Notes: generated by a model from the sequence alone, not told the origin. A stretch of 64,000 nt of DNA from Betaproteobacteria bacterium (GCA_900299145.1 OMIN01000124.1:32053-96052), one strand, 5' to 3'; positions 52,215 to 60,565 are shown, counted from the stretch's first letter. Program-made: numbers and translations.

Positions 52215-54257
52215 CTAATCGCTTTCCTGCGTCTCGGGCCGTAACCCGGTACGCTGCACCACTTGCCGCCACTTTTTGCGCTCCGATTCCAGTAGGCGGG
52301 CCAATTCGTCCGGCGTACCCGTCTGCGCCCGCGCGCCATCGGCATCGATGCGCGAAAGAATTTCGGGCTGTTGCAACACGGCATTAAGCTCCGTGTTTAT
52401 CCGCGCAACGACCGATTCCGGCGTCTTGGCAGGGGCGAAAAGCGCATACCACTGTGTCAGCTCGACACCCGCAATCCCCACCTCCGCCAAAGTGGGCACC
52501 TCCGGTAAAGCGGGCAATCGCGCTGGCCCCGCAACCGCCAGTGCGCGCAGTTTGCCACTGCGCAAGTAAGGTAGTGCTGTAAAGTAACTGGGAAACATCA
52601 ATTGTGGATTACCTCTTGCTGTATCGGCTATCGCCGGTGCGGCCCCTCGATGGAAAACCCCGCGCAATTTCGTTCGGGTCTGTAACCGGAACAGTTCGGC
52701 CGCAAAATGCGGTGCACTGCCTTCCCCTGCCGAAGCGTAACAAAAATGTCCGGGGTGATCGCCCAGAAGGGTGATGAGTTCGTCCACGCTCTTAGCCGGC
52801 AGACCTGCGTTCACCACCAGGACTGTGGGCGAATAACCGACCAAACCTATTGGAGCGAAGTCCGCCACCGGATCGTAACGCAGCCGCTGAAACGCCGGAT
52901 TGATTCCGTGAGTGGCGATATACCCAAACAGGAGTGTGTGTCCGTCAGGCGGAGCCGCCGCCACGTATTCGCAGGCTACGCTGCCATTGCCGCCCGCGCG
53001 ATTGTCGACATGCACCGTCTGGCCTAACAGCGGCCCCAGATTGCGCGCCAGCGTCCGGGCGATCGCGTCGTTACCGCCGCCGGCGCTGGTGGGAACGATC
53101 AATTGAATGTCCCTAGTAGGAAATATTGGGGTTACCGGAGGTTGCAAACTACCGCCGGTTGCGGCGGCGGATTGGGATTGCGGAAACACGTAGTAAGGCA
53201 AATGCAGTTCGCCCTGCATGATCTTGCGCGCGGTGCGTACTAGCGCCGCGCGAGTTACAGACGCTGCATCGCCATCGCCGGCAATTTCCACCTCAACATC
53301 GATTTGCCCGCCGGGGTGAAGAACGACCAGCGGATGTTTGCCCGGCTGCCTGCGTTCGCCGCTGGCAACGGTACCCGGCAGGGCAAAAGCCGTGGCCACA
53401 CCGATCGCACCAGTCACCGCGTACGAAGCATGACAGCGGTGCGGGGTGAAGTAGCGAGATGTAATACTCAACGGCTCATCACCGGCACTGACCAAAACTG
53501 GTTTGGGAATGACGCTGCCAGCCACATCGCCAAGACCCATACGCCGCCCGGCGTCCAGCCGCATCCGTTCAATGCGATCCAACAGCGCTGCATTGGCGTC
53601 AAGCTCGGCGGGACGTTCCCGGCCGCTTACGCCAAGATCAATCGCTCGCACAATCATCAGCGGCATTGCAGCGTCGATACAGGTTACATCGGTGTTATCT
53701 ATAACATCAATGCGCCTTCCCGTCGGGAACAATTTGCCGGTGACAGCACCCCATGCGTCCAGAAAGTTGAGCAAAATGGGGGCCGCGGTGCCGGCCACGC
53801 CGTCAATGCGCGCTTCGCCGTCGTACGTTAATTGCCGGTTCGGCGTGCATACCGTGACGTCAATGCGTGCCCGTGTATTGACATTGAACACACGGACTGT
53901 CGTGTGGCCATCCTGCGGCTGGACCAGGCCCTGTTCGATGGCAAAGGGCACCACGCCCGAGAGCATGTTGCCGCAATTGGGCCGCGTGTCCACCGACTGG
54001 TGTCCAACACCCACTTGCGCAAACAGATAATCCAGATCGCAGTCTTCGTGTTTCGAGCGCGACACTATCGCAACCTTGCTGTTCAGGGAGCTGCCGCCAC
54101 CAAGACCATCAAGTTGGAGTGGATCGGAGGCGCCAATTGCACCAATGAGCGCTTGATCCCGGTCCGAATCACCCTCGGGAAGCCATTCGCGCAGGAAGAA
54201 CGGGCCGCGGGATGTGCCGCCACGCATGAGAGTACAGGGTATCTTGAGTTTCAACAT
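52215..54257 (-). CDS. PrpF-type isomerase fused to a Bug/TctC solute-binding domain
   Basis: About 680 residues in a single frame from ATG 54257 (an earlier in-frame GTG at 54275 is possible). Residues 1-370 are a PrpF/4-oxalomesaconate tautomerase-like fold: KIPCTLMRGGTSRGPFFLRE, RPNCGNMLSGVVPFAIEQGL, DVTCIDAAMPLM, HRCHASYAVTGAIGVATA. A Pro/Ser/Ala linker follows (about 365-385). Residues about 385-670 are a Bug fold: FPTRDIQLIVPTSAGGGNDA, VHVDNRAGGNGSVACEYVAA, HGINPAFQRLRYDPVADFAP and VELTQWYALFAPAKTP. The Bug part has no signal peptide, so the periplasmic fold would be made in the cytoplasm. PrpF isomerises trans/cis tricarboxylates. Either a real fusion or a lost stop between two adjacent genes; translation is continuous. 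Confidence 0.8.
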   Translation of the reverse strand: MLKLKIPCTLMRGGTSRGPFFLREWLPEGDSDRDQALIGAIGASDPLQLDGLGGGSSLNSKVAIVSRSKHEDCDLDYLFAQVGVGHQSVDTRPNCGNMLSGVVPFAIEQGLVQPQDGHTTVRVFNVNTRARIDVTVCTPNRQLTYDGEARIDGVAGTAAPILLNFLDAWGAVTGKLFPTGRRIDVIDNTDVTCIDAAMPLMIVRAIDLGVSGRERPAELDANAALLDRIERMRLDAGRRMGLGDVAGSVIPKPVLVSAGDEPLSITSRYFTPHRCHASYAVTGAIGVATAFALPGTVASGERRQPGKHPLVVLHPGGQIDVEVEIAGDGDAASVTRAALVRTARKIMQGELHLPYYVFPQSQSAAATGGSLQPPVTPIFPTRDIQLIVPTSAGGGNDAIARTLARNLGPLLGQTVHVDNRAGGNGSVACEYVAAAPPDGHTLLFGYIATHGINPAFQRLRYDPVADFAPIGLVGYSPTVLVVNAGLPAKSVDELITLLGDHPGHFCYASAGEGSAPHFAAELFRLQTRTKLRGVFHRGAAPAIADTARGNPQLMFPSYFTALPYLRSGKLRALAVAGPARLPALPEVPTLAEVGIAGVELTQWYALFAPAKTPESVVARINTELNAVLQQPEILSRIDADGARAQTGTPDELARLLESERKKWRQVVQRTGLRPETQESD

Positions 54258-54392
54258 GATTTTGTAGACGAACACAGGGAATCAACGAAACAAATTCTAG
54301 AGTAACACTTAATGTACTTGTACTCAGACTTACAACGTCCACAGTGTTCGCCACGTTGCCCAGACCTCGCACCACAATCATTGCGCTCCACC

Positions 54393-54518
54393 AAATGCGA
54401 AAAAGCGCCTCGATGCAGCTTCAATGGTCGCGCAGAGTGACAACAGGAAACCAGCCTCCTTGTGCGGGCAGACGGACAGTGGTTTTGTATTGACGGGCAG
54501 ATTCACGAAGACGGTTGA
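54393..54518 (+). pseudogene. Decayed 3' fragment of a ychJ paralogue
   Basis: Read in frame 54420 onward, codons give FNGRAE, a TGA at 54438-54440, then QQETSLLVRADGQWFCIDGQ and IHEDG, ending in TGA at 54516-54518. The intact YchJ protein at 51716 has VNGRAQRLHETSRFVRLDGR and WFYIDGQ in the same order, so the two are clearly homologous. Going 5', APRCS aligns with IARCR. Nothing before about 54393 aligns and there is no start codon. Probably a relic of a duplicated ychJ. The TGA replaces the position of Arg in the intact copy, again one C-to-T step (CGA to TGA). Confidence 0.78.
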
Positions 54519-54532
54519 CGCATCGCAATGGG

Positions 54533-55558
54533 TCAATCCGTCTTCAACCCGATCTTCTGCACCAGCTTGATCCATTTGTCCACGTCGGCGGCCATGAAGC
54601 CGCCGAGCTGCTCTGGCGTGCCGCCGACAGTTTCCAGCCCCAAACCGTTAAGCCGTTCGCGGATATCGCGTTGCGCAACAATTTTGGCAAGTTCACCGTT
54701 GAGACGGTTGACGATGGCGGCGGGTGTGCCTGCGGGCGCGAGTACGGCGTAGAGCGCGCCAACATCGAAACCGGGGTAGCCCGCTTCCGCCACCGTGGGT
54801 ACATCCGGCAACGCCACCACGCGCTTGGCCGACGACACCGCGATCACACGCAAACGGCCGGATTTGATGTGCGGCATGCTCGCCGGCGCGCCGATGAAAG
54901 TCATTTCGACCTGACCGCCGATGACATCGTTCAAGGCCGGCCCGCCGCCTTTGTACGGCACGTGCACAATGTCGATGCCTGCATGGAGCTTCAGCAGCTC
55001 GCCCGAGAGATGCATCGGCCCGCCCGAGCCCGACGACGCAAAATTGATCTGCCCCGGCCGCGCCTTGGCCAGCGTCACCAGTTCCTTGACGTTTTTCACC
55101 GGCAGCGCGGGGTTGACGACCAGCGTTTGCGTACCGGTGGCAATCATCGACACCGGCGCGAAATCACGCACCGGATGATACGGCAGCGATTTAGGATGCA
55201 ACGACGGATTCATGGTATGCCCGGCACTGATGTAGGCCAGCACGTGTCCATCAGCCGCGGACTTGGCCACATAATCACTGGCAACAATGCCATCAGCGCC
55301 AGGGCGATTTTCAACGATGAACGATTGACCGAAAGCTTCAGTCAACTTTTGCGCGATCACCCTTGCGGACACGTCCACCGCGCCGCCGGCCGCATAGCCG
55401 ACCTGCAGACGCACCACGCGCGACGGGTATTTTGCCGCATCCGCGGGCGGTGTTCGGGTCTGCGCCTGGGCACTGACAGCGGTGAGCACGCCGCCAGTCA
55501 CAAGCATGGCCTGTGTTAACACCCGTGAACTTAACCGCCGTGATCCAACTGAAACCAT
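54533..55558 (-). CDS. Bug/TctC family substrate-binding protein (6)
   Basis: 341 residues from ATG 55558, with AGGAGAAG upstream; the in-frame 10-residue extension upstream is rejected. Signal peptide to AVSAQAQT, then YPSRVVRLQVGYAAGGAVDV, FIVENRPGADGIVASDYVAK, YHPVRDFAPVSMI, INFASSGSGGPMHLSGELLK and GFDVGALYAVLAPAGTP. The gene faces away from the TauD-like gene. Ligand unknown. Confidence 0.93.
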   Translation of the reverse strand: MVSVGSRRLSSRVLTQAMLVTGGVLTAVSAQAQTRTPPADAAKYPSRVVRLQVGYAAGGAVDVSARVIAQKLTEAFGQSFIVENRPGADGIVASDYVAKSAADGHVLAYISAGHTMNPSLHPKSLPYHPVRDFAPVSMIATGTQTLVVNPALPVKNVKELVTLAKARPGQINFASSGSGGPMHLSGELLKLHAGIDIVHVPYKGGGPALNDVIGGQVEMTFIGAPASMPHIKSGRLRVIAVSSAKRVVALPDVPTVAEAGYPGFDVGALYAVLAPAGTPAAIVNRLNGELAKIVAQRDIRERLNGLGLETVGGTPEQLGGFMAADVDKWIKLVQKIGLKTD

Positions 55559-55696
55559 ATTGTCTTCTCCTGAAACAGTTGTCTCCATCGTAGCAGATCA
55601 ACACGCCCGATGCGCAGTGCGCTGCCATCACGCAATCTGGAAACCCGATTGACACGTGACAGGGCATGCCGCTAAATGAGCACCTGATACTCTTGA

Positions 55697-55752
55697 CGTT
55701 ACACCACACTCGTTACACTACACTCGTTACACCATACTCGTTACACCATACT
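55697..55752 (+). repeat. Tandem array, 4 x 14 bp, directly before a start codon
   Basis: CGTTACACCACACT, CGTTACACTACACT, CGTTACACCATACT and CGTTACACCATACT are consecutive and differ by one or two bases. The array ends four bases before the ATG at 55756 and takes the place where a ribosome-binding site is expected; none is visible. The frame upstream (LHHTRYTTLVTPYSLHHTH) only reads the repeat. Confidence 0.88.
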
Positions 55753-55755
55753 CAT

Positions 55756-56613
55756 ATGTCCACCCTGCAAATCAAACCCACCGGCACGGCACTCGGTGCG
55801 CAAGTCATCGGCGCCGATCTCACCCAACCGCTCGACGACGCCACTTTCGCGCAAATCCACGCGGCGTTCTATCAATACGAGTTACTTTATTTTCGCGGGC
55901 AGGAACTGAGTGACGAGGACCACATCCGCTTCAGCGCGCGCTTTGGCGAACTGCGCAAACTGAAAATCACCAAGCAGTTGCATGTCAATCATCCGGAAAT
56001 CTTTGTCATCTCCAACATCAAACAAAACGGCCAGCACATCGGCAGCTACGACGCGGGAATTTTCTGGCACACCGACGGAGCCTACCTTGCCAATCCGCAT
56101 GCGGTTTCAGCGCTGCGCGCGCTGCAAGTGCCGGTACGCGAAGATGGCCGCGTGCTGGGCGACACGCATTTTGTCAGTGTGTCAAAGGCCTACGATACGC
56201 TGCCGCAAGCGATGAAAAAGCGGCTCGACGGCCTGATGGCCGTTCAAAGCATCATGCACCGCCTGAAACAGACGCAGGAATCAGGCCTGAAGAAAGATTA
56301 CAACGATGCGGTCAAGGCCGACCCCGAAGCGACCCACCCGGTAGTGCGCGTGCACCCGGTCAACGGCCGCAAGTGCCTTTACGTCACCGAGGGCTATACC
56401 TCGCGCATCCTCGGCATTCCTGAAGACGAAAGCCGTGATTTGATCCGGGAGCTCACCGCGCACTGCATCAAACCGGAATTCGGCTACAGCCACAACTGGC
56501 GGCAGCACGATCTGGTGATGTGGGACGATTGCAGTACACAGCACAAGGCCACGTTCGATTACCCGGAATCGCTGCCACGGCTGATGCATCGCACGACGGT
56601 GGTAGCGGCGTAA
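55756..56613 (+). CDS. TauD/TfdA-type Fe(II)/2-oxoglutarate dioxygenase
   Basis: 285 residues from ATG 55756; the array supplies an upstream frame that is not protein-like. The iron-ligand motif is WHTDGAYL (His105, Asp107), the distal ligand His is in WDDCSTQHKA, and the 2-oxoglutarate-binding Arg in LMHRTTVVA. The N-terminal LQIKPTGTALGAQVIGADLT is typical of the TauD/TfdA group. It would oxidise a sulfonate, taurine-like, herbicide-like or amino-acid-like substrate. The neighbour upstream is a Bug receptor, divergent. No transporter specific for taurine is beside it. Confidence 0.87.
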   Translation: MSTLQIKPTGTALGAQVIGADLTQPLDDATFAQIHAAFYQYELLYFRGQELSDEDHIRFSARFGELRKLKITKQLHVNHPEIFVISNIKQNGQHIGSYDAGIFWHTDGAYLANPHAVSALRALQVPVREDGRVLGDTHFVSVSKAYDTLPQAMKKRLDGLMAVQSIMHRLKQTQESGLKKDYNDAVKADPEATHPVVRVHPVNGRKCLYVTEGYTSRILGIPEDESRDLIRELTAHCIKPEFGYSHNWRQHDLVMWDDCSTQHKATFDYPESLPRLMHRTTVVAA

Positions 56614-56662
56614 CGCTCCGCCGGCAAACACGCTGCAAGGACATTGCGGTAAGCTGCGGCGC

Positions 56663-57988
56663 ATGAATACTGCCACGCACGCCCCCGTCCATCCGCTGCT
56701 CGCCAAACTCGTCTCCCGAGTCGTTACCATCAGACCCGGTGAGACGCGCGCGCTACTGTGGTCGTTCGCCTATTTCTTTTGCCTGCTCGCGGGCTATTAC
56801 GTGCTGCGCCCGGTGCGCGATGAAATGGGGCTTGCCGGTGGCGTGAAAAACCTGCCGTGGCTGTTTACCGCGACATTTTTCGTGATGCTGGCCGTAGTAC
56901 CGATTTACGGCGCACTGGTGGCGGGGCTGCCGCGGCAAAAATTCATCCCCGTGGTGTACCACTTCTTTGTGGCCAACATTGTGCTCTTCTGGGTGCTGCT
57001 CACCCAGGGCATCGCACTCACGCTCACTGCGCAGGTGTTTTTCGTGTGGATCAGCGTCTTCAACCTGTTCGCGGTGTCGGTGTTCTGGTCGTTCATGGCC
57101 GATTTATACGACGCGGAACGCGGCAAGCGGCTGTTCGGCTTCATCGCCGCCGGCGGCTCGGCGGGCGCGTTGCTGGGGCCGTTGATCGCCACCAACCTGG
57201 CCGTGCCGATAGGCCGCGCCAATCTGCTGATTATCGCGGCGCTGCTGCTGGAAGGCGCGGTGTTTTGCGCAATGCGACTAGAAAGCGCTGCGGCTTCTTT
57301 CAAATCCGAAGGTCAAACCACCACGCAAAAACCACCGGAACAAGCGCTTGGTGGAAGCTGGATCGCGGGCCTGATGATGATCGCACGCTCGCCGTATCTC
57401 GCAGGCATTGCCACCTGGGTGGCGCTGCTGTCGCTGGCAGGCACGTTCCTGTATTTCCAGCAGGCCGAAATCGTGCGCGCGCTGTCGGATGATCCCAACA
57501 AGCGCACCGCCATTTTCGCGCAAATTGATCTGGCGGTAAGCCTGTTGACCCTCGTCGTGCAGTTTCTCGCCACCGGCAAACTCATCAAGCGCTTTGGCGC
57601 CGGCCCGGCGGCGGCGTTTTTGCCGCTGGTGTTTGCCATCGGTTTTGTCGCGCTGTGGGCGACGCCGATGCTGTGGGTGGTAATCGCGTTTCAGGCGGCA
57701 CAGCGCGCGGCGAATTTTGCGATTTCCAACCCGGCGCGCGAAGTGCTGTTTACCGTGGTGGATCGCGAAGAAAAATACAAAGCCAAAAACGTCATCGACA
57801 ACGTGGTGTTTCGCGGCAGCGATGCATTGTTCGGCTGGCTCTTCACCGCGCTGCGCGGGCTGGGTATGGAAGCCGGTGCGATTTCGCTTGCCACCGTGCC
57901 ACTGACCGCAGCGTGGCTAGCGCTGGCGCTGGCGTTGGGGCGCATGCAGGAAAAGCGCTCACCGGCAGCGGCCGATGATAAATCGTAA
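56663..57988 (+). CDS. NTT/TLC-family nucleotide transporter (Npt1/Npt2-like)
   Basis: 441 residues with 11-12 hydrophobic segments. The N-terminal ETRALLWSFAYFFCLLAGYY VLRPVRDEM is the NTP/NDP antiporter-family start, and there are further conserved blocks LFGFIAAGGSAGALLGPLIA and KAKNVIDNVVFRGSDALFGW. In the TLC family these proteins exchange ATP for ADP, or carry nucleotides and other solutes in free-living bacteria. The middle linker (SEGQTTTQKPPEQALGG) is soluble. Its stop overlaps motif copy 16. Transport specificity is not readable. Confidence 0.75.
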   Translation: MNTATHAPVHPLLAKLVSRVVTIRPGETRALLWSFAYFFCLLAGYYVLRPVRDEMGLAGGVKNLPWLFTATFFVMLAVVPIYGALVAGLPRQKFIPVVYHFFVANIVLFWVLLTQGIALTLTAQVFFVWISVFNLFAVSVFWSFMADLYDAERGKRLFGFIAAGGSAGALLGPLIATNLAVPIGRANLLIIAALLLEGAVFCAMRLESAAASFKSEGQTTTQKPPEQALGGSWIAGLMMIARSPYLAGIATWVALLSLAGTFLYFQQAEIVRALSDDPNKRTAIFAQIDLAVSLLTLVVQFLATGKLIKRFGAGPAAAFLPLVFAIGFVALWATPMLWVVIAFQAAQRAANFAISNPAREVLFTVVDREEKYKAKNVIDNVVFRGSDALFGWLFTALRGLGMEAGAISLATVPLTAAWLALALALGRMQEKRSPAAADDKS

Positions 57989-58005
57989 GTATTTGTTTTA
58001 AAAGG
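57986..58005 (+). repeat. Junction motif copy 16 (5' half conserved)
   Basis: TAAGTATTTGTTTT matches the consensus over 14 bases, then AAAAGGATATTTT and ATG. The lost part has become the AAAAGGA ribosome-binding site of the aldo/keto reductase gene. It overlaps the transporter stop. Confidence 0.8.
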
Positions 58006-58012
58006 ATATTTT

Positions 58013-58978
58013 ATGCAACCACCATTCAACGCTCAGCGCCGAAAGTCACTGCAAACGTTGACCTCTTTGGTTAGCGGTGCCGCGCTATCAAGCGCGTGGC
58101 CGCTGTGCGCGGGCGCACAGGACAAACCCGCGCTGCTCACGCGTGCCATTCCGCGCACGGGCGAGAAGCTCGCCGTGGTAGGCCTCGGCACGCAGTTCGT
58201 GCTCGATGTCGGCGACGATCTCGACAAACGCAAAGTGCGCATCGCGATGATCCGCACGCTGCTCGACAACGGCGGCAGCGTCATCGACACCGCGCCGTCT
58301 TATGGCCCGGCGGAAACGCAACTGGGCAGCATGCTCGACGAAATGAAGGCACGCGAGCGCGTGTTTCTATCTACCAAGTTTCGCGCGCCAGGGAGAGATG
58401 GCGCCCTCGGTGAAACGCGCGAATCCCTGAAAAAGCTGCGCACGCAAAAGCTCGATCTGCTGCTACGCCATAACATCGGCTTCGTATCCAAGTCCGAGGC
58501 CGACACGTATCTGGCCGTTGCGCGCGAATGGAAGTCACAAGGCGTGTGCCGCTACATTGGCGTCACGCATTCGCAGGATCAGGCCAGGGCCAACGACCGG
58601 CTGATCGAGATGTTGCGCACGGAAAAACTCGACTTCATTCAGGTGAGTTATTCGATGGCCGAGCGCAGTGTCGAAGACAAGTTGCTGGCCGTAGCCGCCG
58701 ACACCGGCACCGCCGTAATGTGCAATCTGCCATTCGCACGGGCCGCATTATTCAAGGCGGTGGCCGGCAAGCCTGTGCCGGAATGGGCGAAGGAATTCGA
58801 CGCAACAACCTGGGGCCAGTTCTTCCTCAAATACCTGATTGCGCATCCTTCGGTGAACGTGGTCATTCCCGGTACGGATCGTGTCGAGCACATGCTGGAC
58901 AACATCGAGGCCGGCCGCACGCGCCTGCCGAATGCCGCGCAGCGCAAGCGTATGGTGGAGTTTATTGGCGCGGTTTAG
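58013..58978 (+). CDS. Exported aldo/keto reductase with a Tat-type signal
   Basis: 321 residues. NAQRRKSLQTLTSLVSGAAL has a twin-arginine motif followed by a weakly hydrophobic segment and a cleavage site near GAQDK, so export by the Tat system is likely, as for a folded enzyme with cofactor. The catalytic tetrad of the AKR fold is present: Asp in VIDTAPSYG, Tyr in the same motif, Lys in STKFRAP, His in LLLRHNIG. It lies directly downstream of the NTT transporter; whether they cooperate is unknown. Substrate unknown. Confidence 0.82.
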   Translation: MQPPFNAQRRKSLQTLTSLVSGAALSSAWPLCAGAQDKPALLTRAIPRTGEKLAVVGLGTQFVLDVGDDLDKRKVRIAMIRTLLDNGGSVIDTAPSYGPAETQLGSMLDEMKARERVFLSTKFRAPGRDGALGETRESLKKLRTQKLDLLLRHNIGFVSKSEADTYLAVAREWKSQGVCRYIGVTHSQDQARANDRLIEMLRTEKLDFIQVSYSMAERSVEDKLLAVAADTGTAVMCNLPFARAALFKAVAGKPVPEWAKEFDATTWGQFFLKYLIAHPSVNVVIPGTDRVEHMLDNIEAGRTRLPNAAQRKRMVEFIGAV

Positions 58979-58989
58979 AGCGCAAGACC

Positions 58990-59835
58990 TTACTGTGCAT
59001 TCGGAAAAAACAGCGGCGCGCCGCTGATTTTATAATCCGAAATCGTTTTTTGGCCCTCGGCTGAAATCAGCCAGTCGACGAACGCCTGCCCCAGCTCTTT
59101 TTTTACGTGCGCGTGTTTGGCCGGGTTGACCAGCATCACGCCGTATTGATTAAAGAGCCGCTGGTCGCCTTCAACCAGCACCGCGAGTTCGCCGCGATTT
59201 CTGAAGGCGAGCCAGGTGCCGCGGTCGGTGATTGCGTAGGCATTCATCGCGGAAGCAGTGTTCAGCGACGGCCCCATGCCGGAACCGGTCTCGCGGTACC
59301 AACTGCCCCGGCCGCTGAGCGGATCCGTTCCGGCCAGTTTCCACAAACGCAGTTCGGCGGCGTGCGTGCCGCTCTTGTCACCGCGCGAGACGAACGGCGC
59401 GCGGGTGGTGGCGATGCTCTTGAGCGCCGCGAGGATGTCCTTGCCACCGGCAATTTTCGCCGGGTCGCTTCGCGGGCCGATCAGTACAAAGTCGTTGTAC
59501 ATCACGTTAAAGCGCTGCACGCCAAATCCGTCGGCGAGAAATTTTTCTTCCGTCTCGCGGTCGTGCACGAACACCACGTCGGCATCACCACGCCGCGCCA
59601 TGTCGAGCGCCTGTCCGGTGCCGAGCGCCACCACGCGCACCTGTATGGCGGATTTCTTTTCAAACACCGGCAGCAGGTGCTTGAACAATCCAGATTGCTC
59701 GGTTGACGTGGTCGAGGCCACGGTGATGTGGCGCTCTTGAGGAAAAGCGATTTGAGCGAAAAATCCCGGCAGTGCGCACAGCAGAAATCCCAATAAGCAT
59801 CTGTTTTTATTGAGTATTTTTTGGAAATCATTCAC
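58990..59835 (-). CDS. tupA: Tungstate ABC transporter substrate-binding protein
   Basis: GTG at 59835 overlaps the ATPase stop (GTGA). 281 residues: a signal peptide (NKNRCLLGFLLCALPGFFAQ) whose front is motif copy 17, then HITVASTTSTEQSGLF with the anion-binding TTS motif typical of TupA, VVALGTGQALDMARRGDADV, RAPFVSRGDKSGTH and WYRETGSGMGPSLN. TupA binds tungstate with high preference over molybdate. Last gene of a minus-strand operon with tupC and tupB. The family call is strong; specificity for tungstate rather than molybdate is inferred. Confidence 0.88.
   Translation of the reverse strand: MNDFQKILNKNRCLLGFLLCALPGFFAQIAFPQERHITVASTTSTEQSGLFKHLLPVFEKKSAIQVRVVALGTGQALDMARRGDADVVFVHDRETEEKFLADGFGVQRFNVMYNDFVLIGPRSDPAKIAGGKDILAALKSIATTRAPFVSRGDKSGTHAAELRLWKLAGTDPLSGRGSWYRETGSGMGPSLNTASAMNAYAITDRGTWLAFRNRGELAVLVEGDQRLFNQYGVMLVNPAKHAHVKKELGQAFVDWLISAEGQKTISDYKISGAPLFFPNAQ
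59794..59813 (+). repeat. Junction motif copy 17, inside the tupA signal-peptide coding region
   Basis: TAAGCATCTGTTTTTATTGA, an exact match, then TATTTTTT. It is opposite to tupA and codes for LNKNRCL in the signal peptide, about 20 bases from the tupC stop. Confidence 0.9.
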
Positions 59836-60536
59836 GGCAATTCCCCGCTCAAAAACTCGCGCGCCGCCTCGCTTTGCGGCGCGCTGAAAAATTCCGTGAC
59901 CGGCGCGCGCTCGGCAATCTGCCCCCCGCTCATCAGCAGAATTTCATCGCCCAGCCGTCGCGCCTGACCCAGGCTGTGCGTGGTCATGATGATTTTGGTG
60001 CCGCTTTCGTGGATGGCATTGATGACCGCTTCGATATGGCGCGTGGCATGCGGATCGAGGTTGGCGGTGGGTTCATCCAGAAACAACACTTCCGGCTCCA
60101 GCGCCCACGCTCGCGCCAGCGCGAGACGCTGCTGCTCGCCGCCCGACAATACGCGAGCAGGATGCGCCGCCAGTTGCGCCATGCCCACGACGTCGAGTTT
60201 CACCTGCGCGCGGCGCAGAGATTCCGCCGCCGGCAAGCCCGCGAGCTTTAGCGCGTAAGTGACATTGGCCAACGCCGAACGACGCAACAGCACCGGCCGC
60301 TGGAATACCATTGCCTGACGCCCTGAACCTGATGTACCCGATGCGCCATACCAAGTTACCCGCCCCGACGTCGGCCGCAGCAGCCCGTGGCACAATCGCA
60401 TCAGCACGCTTTTTCCCGCGCCATTCGCGCCAAGAATGACCGTGCGCGTACCCGCGCCGATTTCAAACGACACGTCGTTAATCAGCGTGCGGCCGCCGGC
60501 GGTGTAGCTGACGTTTTCCAGAATTAGCGGCAGCAT
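59832..60536 (-). CDS. tupC: Tungstate ABC transporter ATP-binding protein
   Basis: 234 residues. Walker A GANGAGKS (35-42), the signature LSGGEQQRLALARA, Walker B VLFLDEPTANLD, and the switch His in TTHSLGQAR. It energises tungstate import with TupA and TupB at the inner membrane. It starts 53 bases after tupB, in a gap holding a 10-base tandem array, and its stop overlaps the tupA start. Confidence 0.9.
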   Translation of the reverse strand: MLPLILENVSYTAGGRTLINDVSFEIGAGTRTVILGANGAGKSVLMRLCHGLLRPTSGRVTWYGASGTSGSGRQAMVFQRPVLLRRSALANVTYALKLAGLPAAESLRRAQVKLDVVGMAQLAAHPARVLSGGEQQRLALARAWALEPEVLFLDEPTANLDPHATRHIEAVINAIHESGTKIIMTTHSLGQARRLGDEILLMSGGQIAERAPVTEFFSAPQSEAAREFLSGELP

Positions 60537-60565
60537 GCGTTACTCATGGTCAACCAAAATTAATC

